From the NCBI RefSeq assembly GCF_016920785.2, contig NW_024609835.1, positions 87,082,243-87,146,242 of the forward strand: 64,000 nt of DNA, in the 5' to 3' direction. Shown in pieces: positions 33,441 to 45,249 of the stretch. A program made the translations under genes and the position numbers. The notes beneath the pieces are model-generated. The model was not told the DNA's origin and searched no databases. It saw nothing but the letters and a program-made list of their open reading frames with translations. The number at the start of each line of letters is the position of its first letter. Positions within the stretch are counted from its first letter, which is position 1. The DNA comes from Ixodes scapularis. Taxonomy: Eukaryota; Arthropoda; Arachnida; Ixodida; Ixodidae.

Positions 33441-33531
33441 ACCACACCTTCTCTTTCTTACATGGATGAAAACGAACGAAAGGCTCGGCATGCTGCGGCT
33501 CAGCGTCTACGCAGACAAGCACCACCAAAGC

Positions 33532-34733
33532 TTCGCCCCAATCAACATCATTCACCACGTGGAGATATGGTCATTTTTTTTTTCGTGTGTTTTATTGCGA
33601 ATTAAGTATATTGAGGTTTTTAAGAAGGCATTGTACTATTTTTAGAAGCAAAAACAAACAAATAAAACCTATTTTTGGTAAGTCCCTGCGCGACAGAACA
33701 AATGCAACTAAAATGTTTATTTCATTTTATGTTGATATTTTTTTACATCAGCATACGCTCAGCCGTGTGAATCTACAAAAATCTTTACTGTCGAAAATAT
33801 TTGACCACACAGGATAGCCGAACTGTATTCCCCGTTCACAACATGATATTCAACGAGTCTCATCAATCGAACAACATATATTATACGTACCGCACGGTGC
33901 CACGTTATCCGAACAGGATTTGAAGGTCTCAGATGCACAGCATAACCTTACGCTGTCGACGATATTCACTTCACGACGATCGGACGGAATCCGGCCTGTT
34001 TTAGGACACGTTTGGAAGTTTGCTGCTTTTTCGCACTGCGCCAAAGCAAATGAACTGTCTACTCCGTCCCCGACCCGACCCTATCAGCAATTTCTAGTGA
34101 AGACCAAGGGCACAAGCAGGAGGGCTTTGCGGAAATTATCTCAACGGAAAAAAATCCTCGAAAAAGGTCGAACAGCCCGGCCCGTGTCGCGGGTGGTTTC
34201 ACGTTCCCTCTCTTCGTTTGTTTTCTTGCAAAGGCCGAGCAGGCTACGATACCTGGGATTCCCTGGCTCTCACAGTAAAAGACAACGCAAAAGGGGTAAG
34301 CATCCTGAACAGGCAAATAAAGTAAAAACGTTCAAGAAAAGCCGATGAACTTTGAATGCACAATGCAAGTGGGGAGTCGCGCTGACAGGGTTTCCACAGC
34401 TTAGGCGGGTGGCAGAAATTTCTGTTTGACAGGGGTCGTTCGATTCGCGAAATAGCGGCGGCCAGAGAGCTCTTTTTGCAAAGGTCTGTACAAAGGCGGA
34501 GAGTGCGGGCGCAGCTTGTGCGACTTATTTAATCGGAGCAGTTGGCCGATAACTCATTGTGGGCGGGGTGTCGACGAGAACCGAACAGCCTCAGACTCAG
34601 AGCCGTCGGCACTCCAGGCGCTTCCTACCAGTGAAATGCCTGGAGGTTACTAGCACTAAACCAAGAACGTTTCACGTAGCAACACAATTGCAGGGCAATT
34701 CGAGATACTTTTTATATTTCACGCTTTTTGTAT
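33532..34733. other. No recognisable feature
   Basis: A 142-codon plus-strand frame at 33920-34348 has no recognisable domain. No repeats were identified. Confidence 0.35.
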
Positions 34734-34735
34734 TA

Positions 34736-35044
34736 CACTCTAAGAAATGCCTCCGCGTCTACTTACACTCAAAACACTCAAAGAGACAATCATTGCGATC
34801 TACGAAATCAGCTCAGCGAATAGTGAGGCGGAACATCTGTTTAGACCTTAAAATTAAGTCTGCGCTGTGGCATCACGCAATGCAAGCATGACGCTTTGAA
34901 TTGCGCAGTGCAACAGCGCAGACTTGTTTTTAGGTCTAAACGAATGATCCGCCTCTTCATTCGCTGAGCTGATTTTGTAGATCGCAATGATTGGCTCTTT
35001 GAGTGTTTTGCGGGTAAGTACACGCGTAGGGATTTCTTAGAGTG
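34736..35044. mobile_element. MITE family 1, copy A
   Basis: This palindromic element starts CACTCTAAGAAATGCC and ends with the inverse, flanked by TA on each side (34734-34735 and 35045-35046). Interior arms contain AATCAGCTCAGCGAAT and GTTTAGACCT. The TA duplication suggests Tc1/mariner mobilisation. Relatives are at 39841, 42641, 42929 and 46591. Confidence 0.8.
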
Positions 35045-35046
35045 TA

Positions 35047-37670
35047 CGTACGCTTGTTTTCGATTGCTCGTGGTCTGTGCTAGACATTAGGACCCTTCCA
35101 TTATTTTTCTTACTTTTTATTTTTGGATTTGGGTCAACCGTTCAAACTACGAGCTGTGGGTAATAAAGTGCACTTAATAATCGTCTTTTTTATAATGCCC
35201 ACTCAATCTACGCTCCCAAAGCGTCATGTAAAATTAAAAATTAAAATTATGCGCGGATTTTTTCGCTTTCAAAAACATGCCCTAATACAGCTACACGCCC
35301 TTTCTTTTAGACAAATCTAAAAAAGGTCGCGGAGTTTGGTCGCGTTTTTAAGGATAAAAACGGCAACGCGTGTTTGTAATTTTTGGTCTCGTGTTATACC
35401 GTATATTTGTTCGAGTAATAGCCGCGCTGTTTATGAACATAGCCTGTGGGTCTGCTTGCCCGCAGAGCAAGAGGGCAATCAATCACTACAAACGGCAAAA
35501 GAAAGGGCAGCGATTTACGGGACAGATATAACGTCTTTACGCGTACATGCTGTCTGCTCAGATAGCATTTTTACGATGAATCGTAATCTCGACTTTATAA
35601 CTCGCTTCGCGTTTATGCATAGCGTGATTATTGGCTGTACCTGTGTTCTGCAGAAAAGTAGACGCAAGGGACTTGTTCATAAGAAGCGCGACTATTAGTT
35701 GAGCAACCACGGTACTTAGGGAGGATAGATAAAATTTGCGCCATAAAAGAAATATTAAAATCCAATTTAGTGCGACTTTAAACATCTACTCTCTTTCTCT
35801 GTTTTTTTTTTAATTTTGTATATGTGAAAAGAGTAAAATTTTTTAGCAGTCTTCCCCTTCGCTCCACACGCCCAAACTAAAAAAAAAAAATCTTCCAAGT
35901 CCACTTTCCTGAAGAATATGAGGGCAGCCCATAAATGCAAACAAAATGATTGCAGCGAAGTACCAAGCTCAGAACACGATTTGACTCGAAAAATGCGATA
36001 CGTGCGAGGCCAGTGAGGTAGAGTGACGTCATGATCATTATCCCTGCTCACGTAGCATTTTTTTTTTTTAAATAATCGTATTCCGAGCTTTGTCGCTGGT
36101 TTTGATCCTTCTGCTGTTCATCGTGATTGGCTGGCTTCATGATACGAAAAAAAAAAAGTAAACTACCAGACTTTTTTTTATTTCAATGAAACTGCACTTC
36201 ATAGGCACGCTGTCTCATTTCGTTTCGCTGTCAGCCGTATTTTAAGGCAGGTCCACTACTCTACATAAGGATGCAAGCATAATAAGGGTTAAAATGATAA
36301 CTTTATCTCAATTGTTTTCTTTTTGCAGCACAAAACAAAACAACAAAAAAACTAGCACGAAAAGAAAAAAAACGTATAAAAGGTATTGCACGTTGTCCCG
36401 TTTCCTTTTTGCAAGCGATAGTTGCACAAGTCACGCTGAACGTTTTACTCTTCACCCATGCCATCCAAAACAAGACATGTCTCAAACGTAAAAAGATTGC
36501 ACTAGAAAAAATAAGTATATCACATCGTCCGTCCTCACAAAAAACAGCACTCAAAGAAAAAACATTTTTTTTTACATACAGCGTGTAGTACGGCTAGTCT
36601 TAAAATGCAAACCAAAACGATAGTTATGCTTTAGCTTTGTCTATACAGTGCCGCGACCGCGCTGTTTAGAAAAGTAGTGCGACGTCGGCGCCATTAATAT
36701 CACGTAAACAAAGCAAATAAGGAGAATCTATATTGCACAGCACTGAGAAACGTGCGCAAATGTACACACTCGCGGGCACCCACTCCTACAAATTAAGAAG
36801 TATTTCTTTCGAGATCACGTGTGCAAAACTAATCAGATTCGAACATTTGCTGATATTTCGAGCATTATAACGAGGTGTCTGCATCTATGTTAGGTCCAGA
36901 ACTCTGACCATTACAGCAACTCGTAAAAGGTTAATTTTCACGTCGGTTTGACCTAGTGACATTTAAGGGCGGAGCTCCGTACATCTCAAGAATGACAAAC
37001 AGATCCGGAGCACTTGAACACCAGACGTAGACAGGCGAGTTGGATCGAGGGCTTGGTGAGCAACACACGTGTCACGGCAGGTCTGAGCAATCGAATTTTC
37101 TTTCTTGCTTCCGACCTTATTCTGACCGATGTTTTGTTTGTAAATTCTGAATAAGAGTTAGATTATACTCACATTTTTTATATATAACTGATTGCCGTGC
37201 TGGGCATTTTTCAATCGAGACATGTGACGCCACGGCTCTGATATGACACCAAATCTGACTGTCTACCCGATTCGGCCATTCTCGTCAATGTACGGCATTC
37301 CAATTTTCGAGAATTTTATTATCTTGTAGATTAACGAAGCTACTTCTTGAAATGTCACAGTGTATACCTGATTACAAAAAAAAAAAAAAAGTTTAATAAA
37401 ACGGTTAACAATTGCGCGTTCAGTTGCCAGTTTTCGCGGCCATTTTTGACGGCAATAGATGGTTCATAATATTCTATATAGTCTGGAGTGGAGCAACTCG
37501 GCACCTGAAAGACGTGCCGTAGTTTGTCATCTACCTAGTCCGCCTGTGACTACTTCACTTTTTACGGTCTACGGGTCAATATTACTTTATAAATTCTGAA
37601 TTTCTTTTTTCTATTGGAATGATAACGACTCCTCGGCAGTAAGTTGTTAGTTGATTCTCATGCTTCGCTA
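35047..37670. other. AT-rich intergenic region
   Basis: A/T homopolymers and low-complexity sequence are frequent and I find no gene. A TTTATT at 37315-37320 is a possible AATAAA polyadenylation signal for the minus-strand homeobox gene, about 0.7 kb after its stop codon, but it is not distinctive. Confidence 0.4.
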
Positions 37671-38027
37671 TTGCAGTTGAAACACTTCTCTGACAGTCCA
37701 ACGTGAACCGTTAGCTTTTGTGAGATCAATGGCAGCCATCTCTCCTTCGCAAGAACCCCGCGCGATCGCCTTACACATCCAGCTTTTTACACTAACTGCT
37801 CCCGTCTCGGAGGATCCACCACTTCCAACCCAGACGGCAAGAAGACCAACTGTTCTTCGTCCGAAGTCAATCATCACTCACTGTCGCAATCTCACGCACA
37901 AACAGTCTCACAAGTCCTCACGAATATCACCGCAGTGCGTAAGGTCCATCGAGGACTGGTCTCGCTCCAGTGTTCAGCCTTGCATAAGACGTGTCCGGTC
38001 GTGAAAAGCAAACAGACGACCGTCGCA

Positions 38028-38286
38028 CTACTTGTTGTCCTCGGCGGAACTGTCCTCGTCGTCCCTGTGGTTCGGCGATGAGCCCGGGCTCACGTCTCGG
38101 CACAGCTGGCCGAGGGGACCCGAGTCCGCGCAGGGCCCCGACGTGGGTCCCGGGGGAGCAGCGAAGAAGCCCGGAGGACCCAGGAAAGGTCCGAAGGCGT
38201 GACTCGGGCTCAGGTAGTGAGGTGACCACAGACCCTGGCGTTGGGCGAGCTTCATTCGCGCTGTCATCTGCTTCTTCCACTTTGTC
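38028..38286 (-). CDS. Homeobox gene exon 5: homeodomain end and C-terminus
   Basis: The exon begins after the acceptor TTGCAG with one base that completes Arg53 of the homeodomain. It then encodes TKWKKQM (homeodomain 54-60), a conserved-looking extension TARMKLAQRQGLWSPHYL, a Pro/Gly/Phe-rich stretch and an acidic tail ending DDEDSSAEDNK, then a stop. The text after the homeodomain is typical of one NKL family and argues against a processed pseudogene or random frame. An AT-rich 3' region with no further coding sequence follows. Confidence 0.93.
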
Positions 38287-38570
38287 CTGCAATTCGAAGA
38301 TGTTTGCAAAAACACTCTGGGTCGAGTTTTCTGATATCTGCGTCGCCCCCAAATGTGATAAGTGGGCTTGAATGCAGGTTTGTGTTCGATGTGATTTTCT
38401 CTCAAGTGTGACTGCGTGTCTACTTTACCGTAAATCATGTAAAAGGTAATTTACTTGGCCAGGAAAGTATCCCGGAAAGCAAATGAGTACAAAAACAAAA
38501 CGTGACGCAAAGAGCACAAAGCAGAAGCAGAACTGCTTGTTTGTGTGTCACCTTATAAATTTTCGCGTAC

Positions 38571-38571
<1 letters not shown>

Positions 38572-38601
<30 letters not shown>
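38572..38601. repeat. Poly-T tract in intron 4
   Basis: This is a 30-base T homopolymer. Confidence 0.95.
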
Positions 38602-38603
<2 letters not shown>

Positions 38604-39119
38604 CTTGGAAAACATATTTTGTTTAAACAAGGTTTATTTTGGGTTTTCATATCTTGCTTGGGGATACAAACTCATAAAGAAAGATAGAAAAAAAAAGGAA
38701 CTTCGTTTCCTAGTTTGAACGGCATATATTCCACGCACAATAAACAACAAACAAAGATGTCTTTCTTGCAGACGTCTTTCTAAGGAACAACTACAAAGAC
38801 TGAGATGTACGGTTGTGCTGAATCTTCCGTGAATTACGCATCATTTATAGCACTATCTTGAGGCCTCGGATCTCAAAATGAAAAAGTGAACTGCAGTAAC
38901 GATAAAGAACGAAATCCCTTGAAGCGAAAAGCGGTCAGAGAGTTTACAAAAGCCAACGCACCAGTAAGAGGTGGATGTCTCTTGTCATAGCGGGGTACAT
39001 ATGTTGCGAGTAATACCGCCTTTTGTTTGTTTTATGAGAACAAAATATATTGTGTAAATTATTTGTGGGATACAAGAGCTTTACAGTTATAAGCTACAAC
39101 TTTCCTGACCAATGAGAAG

Positions 39120-39296
39120 CACTGAAAGAAATTTGAACAGCAACAGAGGCTTTATTAGACACAAAACCTTGGAACAGAAGCCTCTATTCTTCAAATTTGA
39201 AAACACATTTCTCATATTTGAAGGAGGAAATTTTATATTCAAGTTGGCTGTGTTTAATAAGCTAAGTCTCTGTTGCTATTCAAATTTCTCTCAGTG
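39120..39296. mobile_element. 177-bp MITE in intron 4
   Basis: CACTGAAAGAAATTTGAACAG at the left is matched by the inverse AATTTCTCTCAGTG at the right. The arms extend about 50 bp through AGCAACAGAG and TTATTA.ACACA. No target duplication is clear. Confidence 0.7.
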
Positions 39297-39542
39297 TTGA
39301 TATTTTCCTTCATTAAATATATATTTAGATACATTCAATCAGCCGCATTAACGAGACTTGGACGTCCGACAATGAGCTATTATATATGCGTCTGGTTCCA
39401 CAATGGCAGTATTAATGGTAAATGTCAAGTTGGGTTTAAACGTCTGCCAACGGTTAAGCTATGAGTTCTGTCAAATCAAATATTTTTGTCTTTTCCCGAT
39501 ATGGCGAGACTTCAGGATGCAAAGCACAGCGTGTGAACTCAC

Positions 39543-39637
39543 CGCCTATTTTGGAACCACGTCTTGATTTGAACTTCCGTCAGGTTCAGGGTAGCCGAGA
39601 GCTCCATCCGCTTGCTGACGCTGAGGTACTTGTCAAC
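39543..39637 (-). CDS. Homeobox gene exon 4: homeodomain helices 2 and 3
   Basis: The acceptor CCCCGCAG precedes GTTGACAAG and the donor is GCG|GTGAGT. The 31 codons plus two bases encode homeodomain positions 22-52. They include LNLTEVQIKTWFQNR, with the invariant Trp48, Phe49 and Asn51 and the DNA-contact Gln50. Thr47 in place of Ile/Val is frequent in NKL homeodomains. Phase 0 in and phase 2 out match exons 3 and 5 exactly. Confidence 0.96.
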
Positions 39638-39840
39638 CTGCGGGGTTTAAAAGCAACAACGATGGAACGGCGCTAATTTAACGCGGAATATATTTTCGTG
39701 ACGGTAACTCGGTGAAAAAACGTAAGGCCAAAAAGCTAAAGACTATAAAACGAGAAGCGACGCGATCGAGAGGTGATCACATGACCATAGTGACAGCCAA
39801 TGGCGTTCAGGCTTGAACGGTATATATTCTTCTAAGCGTA

Positions 39841-40139
39841 CACTCTAAGAAATGCCTGCGCGTCTATTTACCCGCAAAACATTCAAAGAGCCAATCTCCG
39901 CGATCTAGAAAAATCAGCTCAGCGATCGATGCGGCGGAACATCTATTTCGACTTAAAAATGAAGTCTGCGCTGTGGCATTACGCAATGCTTGCATTGAGT
40001 AATACCACAGTGCAGACTTCATCTTTGTGTCTAAACGTATGTTCCGCCTCATCAATCGCTGAGCTGATTTCGTAGATCACAGAGATTGGCTCCTCGAGTG
40101 TTTTGCCGGTAAGTAGAAGCGCAGACATTTTTTAGAGTG
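39841..40139. mobile_element. MITE family 1, copy B (intron 3)
   Basis: It has CACTCTAAGAAATGCC ends and TA duplications at 39839-39840 and 40140-40141. It is nearly full-length and palindromic, with GTTCCGCCTCATCAATCGCTG in the inner arm. Confidence 0.8.
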
Positions 40140-42217
40140 TAGAGAAAACTGTTAACAATAAGTCGCCTTCTCTCCCTCACTGTCGTGGCAAAACACAGAA
40201 TGGAATGCAGCGCCGAAACGTACTACTCCGTTTTACTTTGCAAGTTCCACAGGAACTGGGCTGCGATCCGACGGAGCCAATCAATTAGCGCCAAAAGGGG
40301 AACGTCACGGAGCTCATCGCTTTTGTGCGTTTGCTTTATCCGGCTGAACCAATCAGTAAATGCTCCATGACCCTGCATTTTTGTTTTGTGCATGAATGGC
40401 TTGGGGCAAAAAAGGCACAAAGGCGACGATCGCCGTGACGACGCACTGGACGTGACGGACGTGACGTGACGTGACGATGGGTCACCGGAACGGTTGCGCT
40501 GAGCTGTAGCTCCGATGTCAACTGCCCAACCAAGAGCGCATGGAAGAAGTGGAGAAAGAAAGGCGAAGCCGCCGATAGTGAAAAGGTAGAGCGGCAGACA
40601 AGAGGCATGTAACGGGCGCCCCGCTGCGGCGAGACGCCGAAACACACTTGTCCCGAACGATGGAATGTCCGCTCGTGCTTCTCGCGTTCCTCGGGCTATG
40701 GCTTCCTTTCTAGTCGGGTTTGAAAACCATGTTTCGGGTCCGCGCCGCTGCCAAAGCTGTGCGTTGACTACAGGCTCCCCGAGGAACGGTCTGTGCTACC
40801 AGATCCTCGCTTTCCAAATCTGCGACCGGGCACGGCGCTCCGTAGGGCGTGCACCTAACGAGCCTAGGCGGGAACAATCGGAAGCCAGGTTTTCGGGCAG
40901 TGTCCGGCTGGGATTTGTGTCCAGCACGTCGACATATGAGCGCTGCTTCGTCGTTCGGATGACATTCGACCGTGTTCAAATATCGAGGGTACGACTCGTG
41001 CGAGTTACAGCCGATCGCTGGCGCAGTACTCGTCGGACAGTCTTGCGTCCCTTGAGTGCGAAACCGGAAGCGGTAATGGGCTACTTAATTTTGTAATCGT
41101 CCGAATAAATTTATAAGGGAGCATTCGCGAGAAAAATCTGATTATTTTTGGATGTACTAAAATTACTTTTAACCTTCACTATTTTTCACTCCCCCTTCTT
41201 TTCTTTTCTTTTTTCAGCCGTTTTGTTGTTACGAGTTTCCTTCTAAGGAATCCTAGGAGCAAGCCTCAGACAAAGGAGCATTTGTCAAAATTGGCAAATT
41301 AAGAAGATAAGTAGTTTATAATTTAGGGATGCTAATCCAATAATAGACAATAAAAAAATCATTTCAACCCGGTAGAAAAATCTGCCGTTTTAAAATTTGA
41401 AGTAATCGGTAATTTAACGGTTACTTTTTCAAGTAATCACGAATAACTTTTCCTCTCACCTAATCGAGGAATATAGTTTAATAGCTTTTGACCAAGAATA
41501 GTGGTAACTGTAATCGACTGTTTTTTTTTTTTTTTTTCGTGTAACCTGTACAAGATTACCAGTCATGTAACGCATGCTGCGCTAAAAAAGGAGGACTGTG
41601 GTTGTCAGTATTTGAACGGTTAAAATTCCACCGCTGCCTCCCGTTGTTGAGTGATTTACTGCGGGAATGTTTTAGCTAGCGCCGGATATTTCATCAAGAA
41701 ATCGGGACACCAGACTGAATACCAACAATAAACTGAAACTCATATTAATTATTAAGAAATAATTCCAGATGAAACATCACGAATCTGTTAACGATGCCTG
41801 TCATCTTCAACATTTATTATTATTTCGTTTCGAAAGCTACCAAAACAAACCGAGTCTAACGGGATTTCTATAGTCACGCTAGCGTTATTAAAAGCACTCG
41901 GAAAGATGCAGTCATCGAGAGTGACATCGCCTCGTGGGAGGTTCTACGAATTTTCAGACTAACAGCAGTGATCCGAAAATTTGCTAAATGTTGAGTGCTG
42001 CTTCATTTCATTTTTATATGCATTAACATTATTCGTCAGACATAAACTGAAATACTTTTATTTCGCAAAAGTTTTATTTTCGCGAACAAAAAAAAAAAAA
42101 CAAGAAGAAAGAGCCGGTTGTTATTTAGAATGAAAAAATATTACCAACGTTAACAACACACGGATTTCCATGATTATGCACTGTTTCACTTAGAGTATTA
42201 AGTCGAAGCCACTACCC
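40140..42217. other. Intron 3 sequence without identified element
   Basis: The GC-rich part at 40430-41090 has open frames on both strands, the longest 143 codons (40665-41096), without recognisable domains or splice support. Degenerate GTAATC-type words at 41390-41570 resemble the motif arrays seen at 17.7-22.5 kb. Confidence 0.35.
40434..40486. repeat. TGACG-rich short tandem repeat
   Basis: CGTGACGGACGTGACGTGACG-like text repeats the CRE-like core TGACG several times in intron 3. It may be a microsatellite or a regulatory cluster. Confidence 0.6.
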
Positions 42218-42434
42218 TAAGCGAGCACAAGTTCGTCTGCTTCTTTCGCAGGGGTTCTAGTGACGTCAGAACGCCGGACTCTCATTGACTCTGATTGAAG
42301 AACAGTGGGTAGACCTCGAGGCAGCTTCCTTTGAGGTCTGCCCACTATTCTTCAATCAGAGCCAATCGGAGCTCGGCGTTCTGTCGTCACCATAACCCCT
42401 GCAAAACAAAGTAGACGAACTTGCGCTCCGCATA
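42218..42434. mobile_element. MITE family 2, copy 1 (intron 3)
   Basis: This palindromic element has ends close to TATGCGGAGCGCAAGTTCG and the internal arm CTTCTTTTGCGGGG then AGAACGCCG. Three other copies (54716, 55711, 56348) share the AGTGGGTAGACCTCGAGGCA centre. Confidence 0.75.
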
Positions 42435-42544
42435 TAGAGTCAATTAGGTGGCACCAAAAACGCTGTGTCAAGGTGCTCGTTGTCTTTGTGGGTTCGCACT
42501 CACCGGCTAAAGCAATCACACAGAAAAATAATTTAAAAAAAAAA

Positions 42545-42640
42545 CGTGCAGGATCGCAACGCATTCGCTATGCATGATGCATAGCGAATGCGTCGCGATC
42601 CTGCACGCTATGCATGATGCATTCGCTATGCATGATGCAC
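42545..42640. repeat. Long hairpin followed by GCTATGCATGATGCA repeats
   Basis: GTGCAGGATCGC..ACGCATTCGCTATGCAT forms an almost perfect stem of about 30 bp with the following sequence. The motif GCTATGCATGATGCA is then directly repeated. The tract abuts the truncated left end of the MITE at 42641. Confidence 0.75.
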
Positions 42641-42894
42641 CGCAACTTACGGAGGCAGGTCAGAGAATGACGATGCGAAAACATATGTTTAGACCGAAAA
42701 ACGCAGTCTGAGTTGTGACATTAAGCAATGCAAGCGTGACGTTTTGCATTGCTTAATGTCACAACTCAGACCGCGTTTTTTGGTCTAAACATATGTTTTG
42801 GCATCGTCATTCGCTGATCTGCCTCTGTAAGTTGCGGTGATTGGCTCTCCGAGTGTTGTGCGGGAAAGCAGACGCACGGGTTTTTTTTAGAGTG
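42641..42894. mobile_element. MITE family 1, copy C, left end missing
   Basis: The right end TTTAGAGTG and the inner arms (GTTTAGACC, TCTGAGTTGTGACATTAAGC) match family 1 as a variant subfamily shared with 46591-46819. The outer left arm is absent and replaced by the hairpin tract. Confidence 0.7.
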
Positions 42895-42928
42895 CTATAA
42901 GCTTGCGATTGCTGCCTCGATGGTTCTA

Positions 42929-43215
42929 CACTCTAAGAAATGCCTGCGCGTCTACTTACCCGCAAAACACTCAAAAAGTCAATCATTGCGATCTAGGAAA
43001 TCAGCTCAGCGAATGATGAGGCGGAGCATCCGTTTAGACCTAGAAATAAAGTCTGCGCTGCGGTATTACGCAATGCAAAGCGTCATGCTTGCATTGCGTA
43101 ATACCACAGCGCAGATGTTCCTCCTCATCATTCGCTGAGCTGATATCCTAGATCGCAATGATCGGCTCTTTGAGTGTTTTGCGGGTAAGTAGACGCGCAG
43201 GCATTTCTTAAAGAG
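42929..43215. mobile_element. MITE family 1, copy D (intron 3)
   Basis: It starts CACTCTAAGAAATGCC, is palindromic, and is flanked by TA at 42927-42928 and 43216-43217. The last bases of the right terminus carry a small change (TTAAAGAG). Confidence 0.78.
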
Positions 43216-43453
43216 TAGGGTTCCTGTACAGGGTCATTACGCGAGCCAGAGTTGCGCGTCTGTTTTGAGCGCTGCACCGCTATTCTCCGAGATCGGTCTC
43301 GGGTGGAGCAAAGAATTCCTCGCCGTGCAGGAAAGTAGACGTTGCACGCACCCCGGCGTATGTTTCCCTGCTTTGGCCTCCTTCTCCTTCTTTTCTGTTT
43401 TCCACGCGCGGCGGCGCACGCAGCGCCGCTATTCGCCGAACTGAGTCACGTAA

Positions 43454-44572
43454 AGGCTGGTTCAGACATGTACAACGAGCGCGATGCGTCCGTTGCAACC
43501 GAAGCGACCGGAACGACCGCTCTGAGCCGCGCGTACACACACCTGCAACCGCTGCAACAAGCGCAGCGGGTCGGCAGCACGGCGACCGCCTCTCCGTTGC
43601 CGTCCGCTGTTTCAGCGGTGCCTCCAAAAAGAAGGGGACGCGCTGCCACTCACTTGCGTAACAGAAAATAGACAGACCGTCTTCTATGACCTCAAGCTTT
43701 ATTACTCTTTTCAGGATAAGCTTGCAGGGTAGTGCATTAAAAAAAAAAAAAAGAAAGATGTAGTACGCCGTCTTGCACGATCACGACTTTAATACACGAC
43801 TTTGCCAACAGTACAAATCTCGCCACACGCCTTTTCTACGATTATAATAGACGATGTAATCTTAGCAACGATATAGCAACGTAGAAATATAATTTGACAG
43901 ACGATGCGAGCGTTCAGGATTGCTAACACTAATCACCTTTTTCGGGCGATGAAAACAAGTAAAAAATTCGCATCCTTTATACGGTACGCACCAGTAATAC
44001 CTTGAACTTGGGCACACGCAAGGAATGCGCCAAATCAGAAATCCGGGCGATGTTCGAGGACACAAATGCTTAGAAAGCACCACTGTAGTCGAAGTAAACA
44101 AACACGACGGCACGGGCGTTTCTGCTGTCTTGAGAGTACAACCACGACATCGCCGCACGAGTAGGTGGATCTTCCCTTCTAATACGTGCTGGGTTATCAT
44201 AGCGACGTACGACGAAAATTCACAGTCAAGGCTAGCGCTTTTACGCGGAACGATGAACTTTCACCCCGACGTCGACGATCACCACCGACGCCATGTTTGC
44301 AGACAAAAGGAGTCGGCCCGCGACCGGCAGACCGGCATGCAACGCGCTTGACCCATTCTCCTCGACCTGTGATTGGTCTGTCGTTGCGGTCGCTTCGGTC
44401 GTTTCCAACGCATCGGGGAAAGTTGGGCTCGCTCCAACTCCTTGCGTCGTGAACGACACGTGCGTGCGTCCCTCCGTCGCTATGGCAACTGACGGTTGCA
44501 GACCGTTGCAACGGTCGTTTCGGTTGTTCCGGTCGTTCCGGTCGCTACGGACGCATGTGTGTGAACGGGCCT
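43454..44572. mobile_element. 1.1-kb transposon of the AGGCCCGTTCACAC family
   Basis: The left end reads AGGCTGGTTCAGACATG and the right end is the inverse of AGGCCCGTTCACACACATG. The flanks are TAA (43451-43453 and 44573-44575). It is homologous to 18044-19498 but in opposite orientation. It shares the A-run/TATGACC block near 43675-43790, the 43790-44200 middle, and the minus-strand ATGGCGTCGG block near 44300. No transposase is intact. Confidence 0.75.
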
Positions 44573-44678
44573 TAACGAGCACAAAATACCTGGCCACGCA
44601 GGAAAGCCGGCTCTAGGGCCACCCGTAGAGGATGAACGCGCAACTCTGGCTCCTGTACGGAGCCTAGACAGGAACTCT

Positions 44679-44750
44679 AGGTGGTTCAATGGCACAGCGC
44701 CGGCCTACGGATCCCCAGTTTGTGGGTCCGAATCCCGGTCGAGGTGTCCA
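44679..44750 (+). repeat. tRNA-Arg-like sequence (SINE head candidate)
   Basis: GTGGTTCAATGGCACAGCGC resembles a D arm. CCTACGGATCC resembles the anticodon arm of tRNA-Arg(ACG), and GGTCCGAATCCC is close to the B-box consensus GGTTCGAATCC. The acceptor ends do not pair, so this is a tRNA-derived repeat and not a tRNA gene. Confidence 0.5.
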
Positions 44751-44867
44751 CAGTCTGGCGACCAAGATTTCGGTCGCAAGTCAAACGATTCACAAATGAT
44801 CACACTTAATCCACCGTTTTTCGCAATGTTGACGGCACACTACTTGCAATAGTGAGCGCGGCGCTAC

Positions 44868-45124
44868 TATACTTTGTGTCAGCTTCCGTCCGAGCGCGGC
44901 AGATGTTACGAGCGAAAGGGCCAATCAATTAGCGTAAAGAGCGCAACGTCATGGCGCGCGCTCTGCGCTTGATAGGACTAGCCGGCGAAGGAGCACGCAC
45001 AGAGAGCACGCTGGTCCTATCAACTGCAGAGAGCACGCCATGACGTTGTGCCTCTTTCGCTGTTTGATGGGCCCTTCGGCTCATAACACCGGCCGCGCTC
45101 GGACCGAAGCTGAAACGAGGTATA
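44868..45124. mobile_element. Palindromic MITE next to exon 3 (intron 3)
   Basis: The ends read TATAC......TCAGCTTC.GTCCGAGCGCGG and the inverse. The arms run about 110 bp through AGCGCAACGTCATGGCG. A TA or TATA duplication is possible. Its right end is about 125 bp from the exon 3 donor. Confidence 0.7.
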
Positions 45125-45249
45125 GGCAGCTTCTAATTTAATCGTGGGGCTAAATCGAAATGCAATTGAGTTGAATGGGAATGCACATAGCACCCGTCCT
45201 CATTGTATGCTCGCTTCTATAGCCTAGCAGTCGCCGAACCGGAGCTCAC

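Noticed and set aside
33920..34348. 142-codon plus-strand frame
   Set aside because: No domain, no codon-usage argument that I can make by eye, and no splice support.
40665..41096. 143-codon plus-strand frame in intron 3
   Set aside because: It is GC-rich and open by composition, antisense to the homeobox gene, with no recognisable motif.
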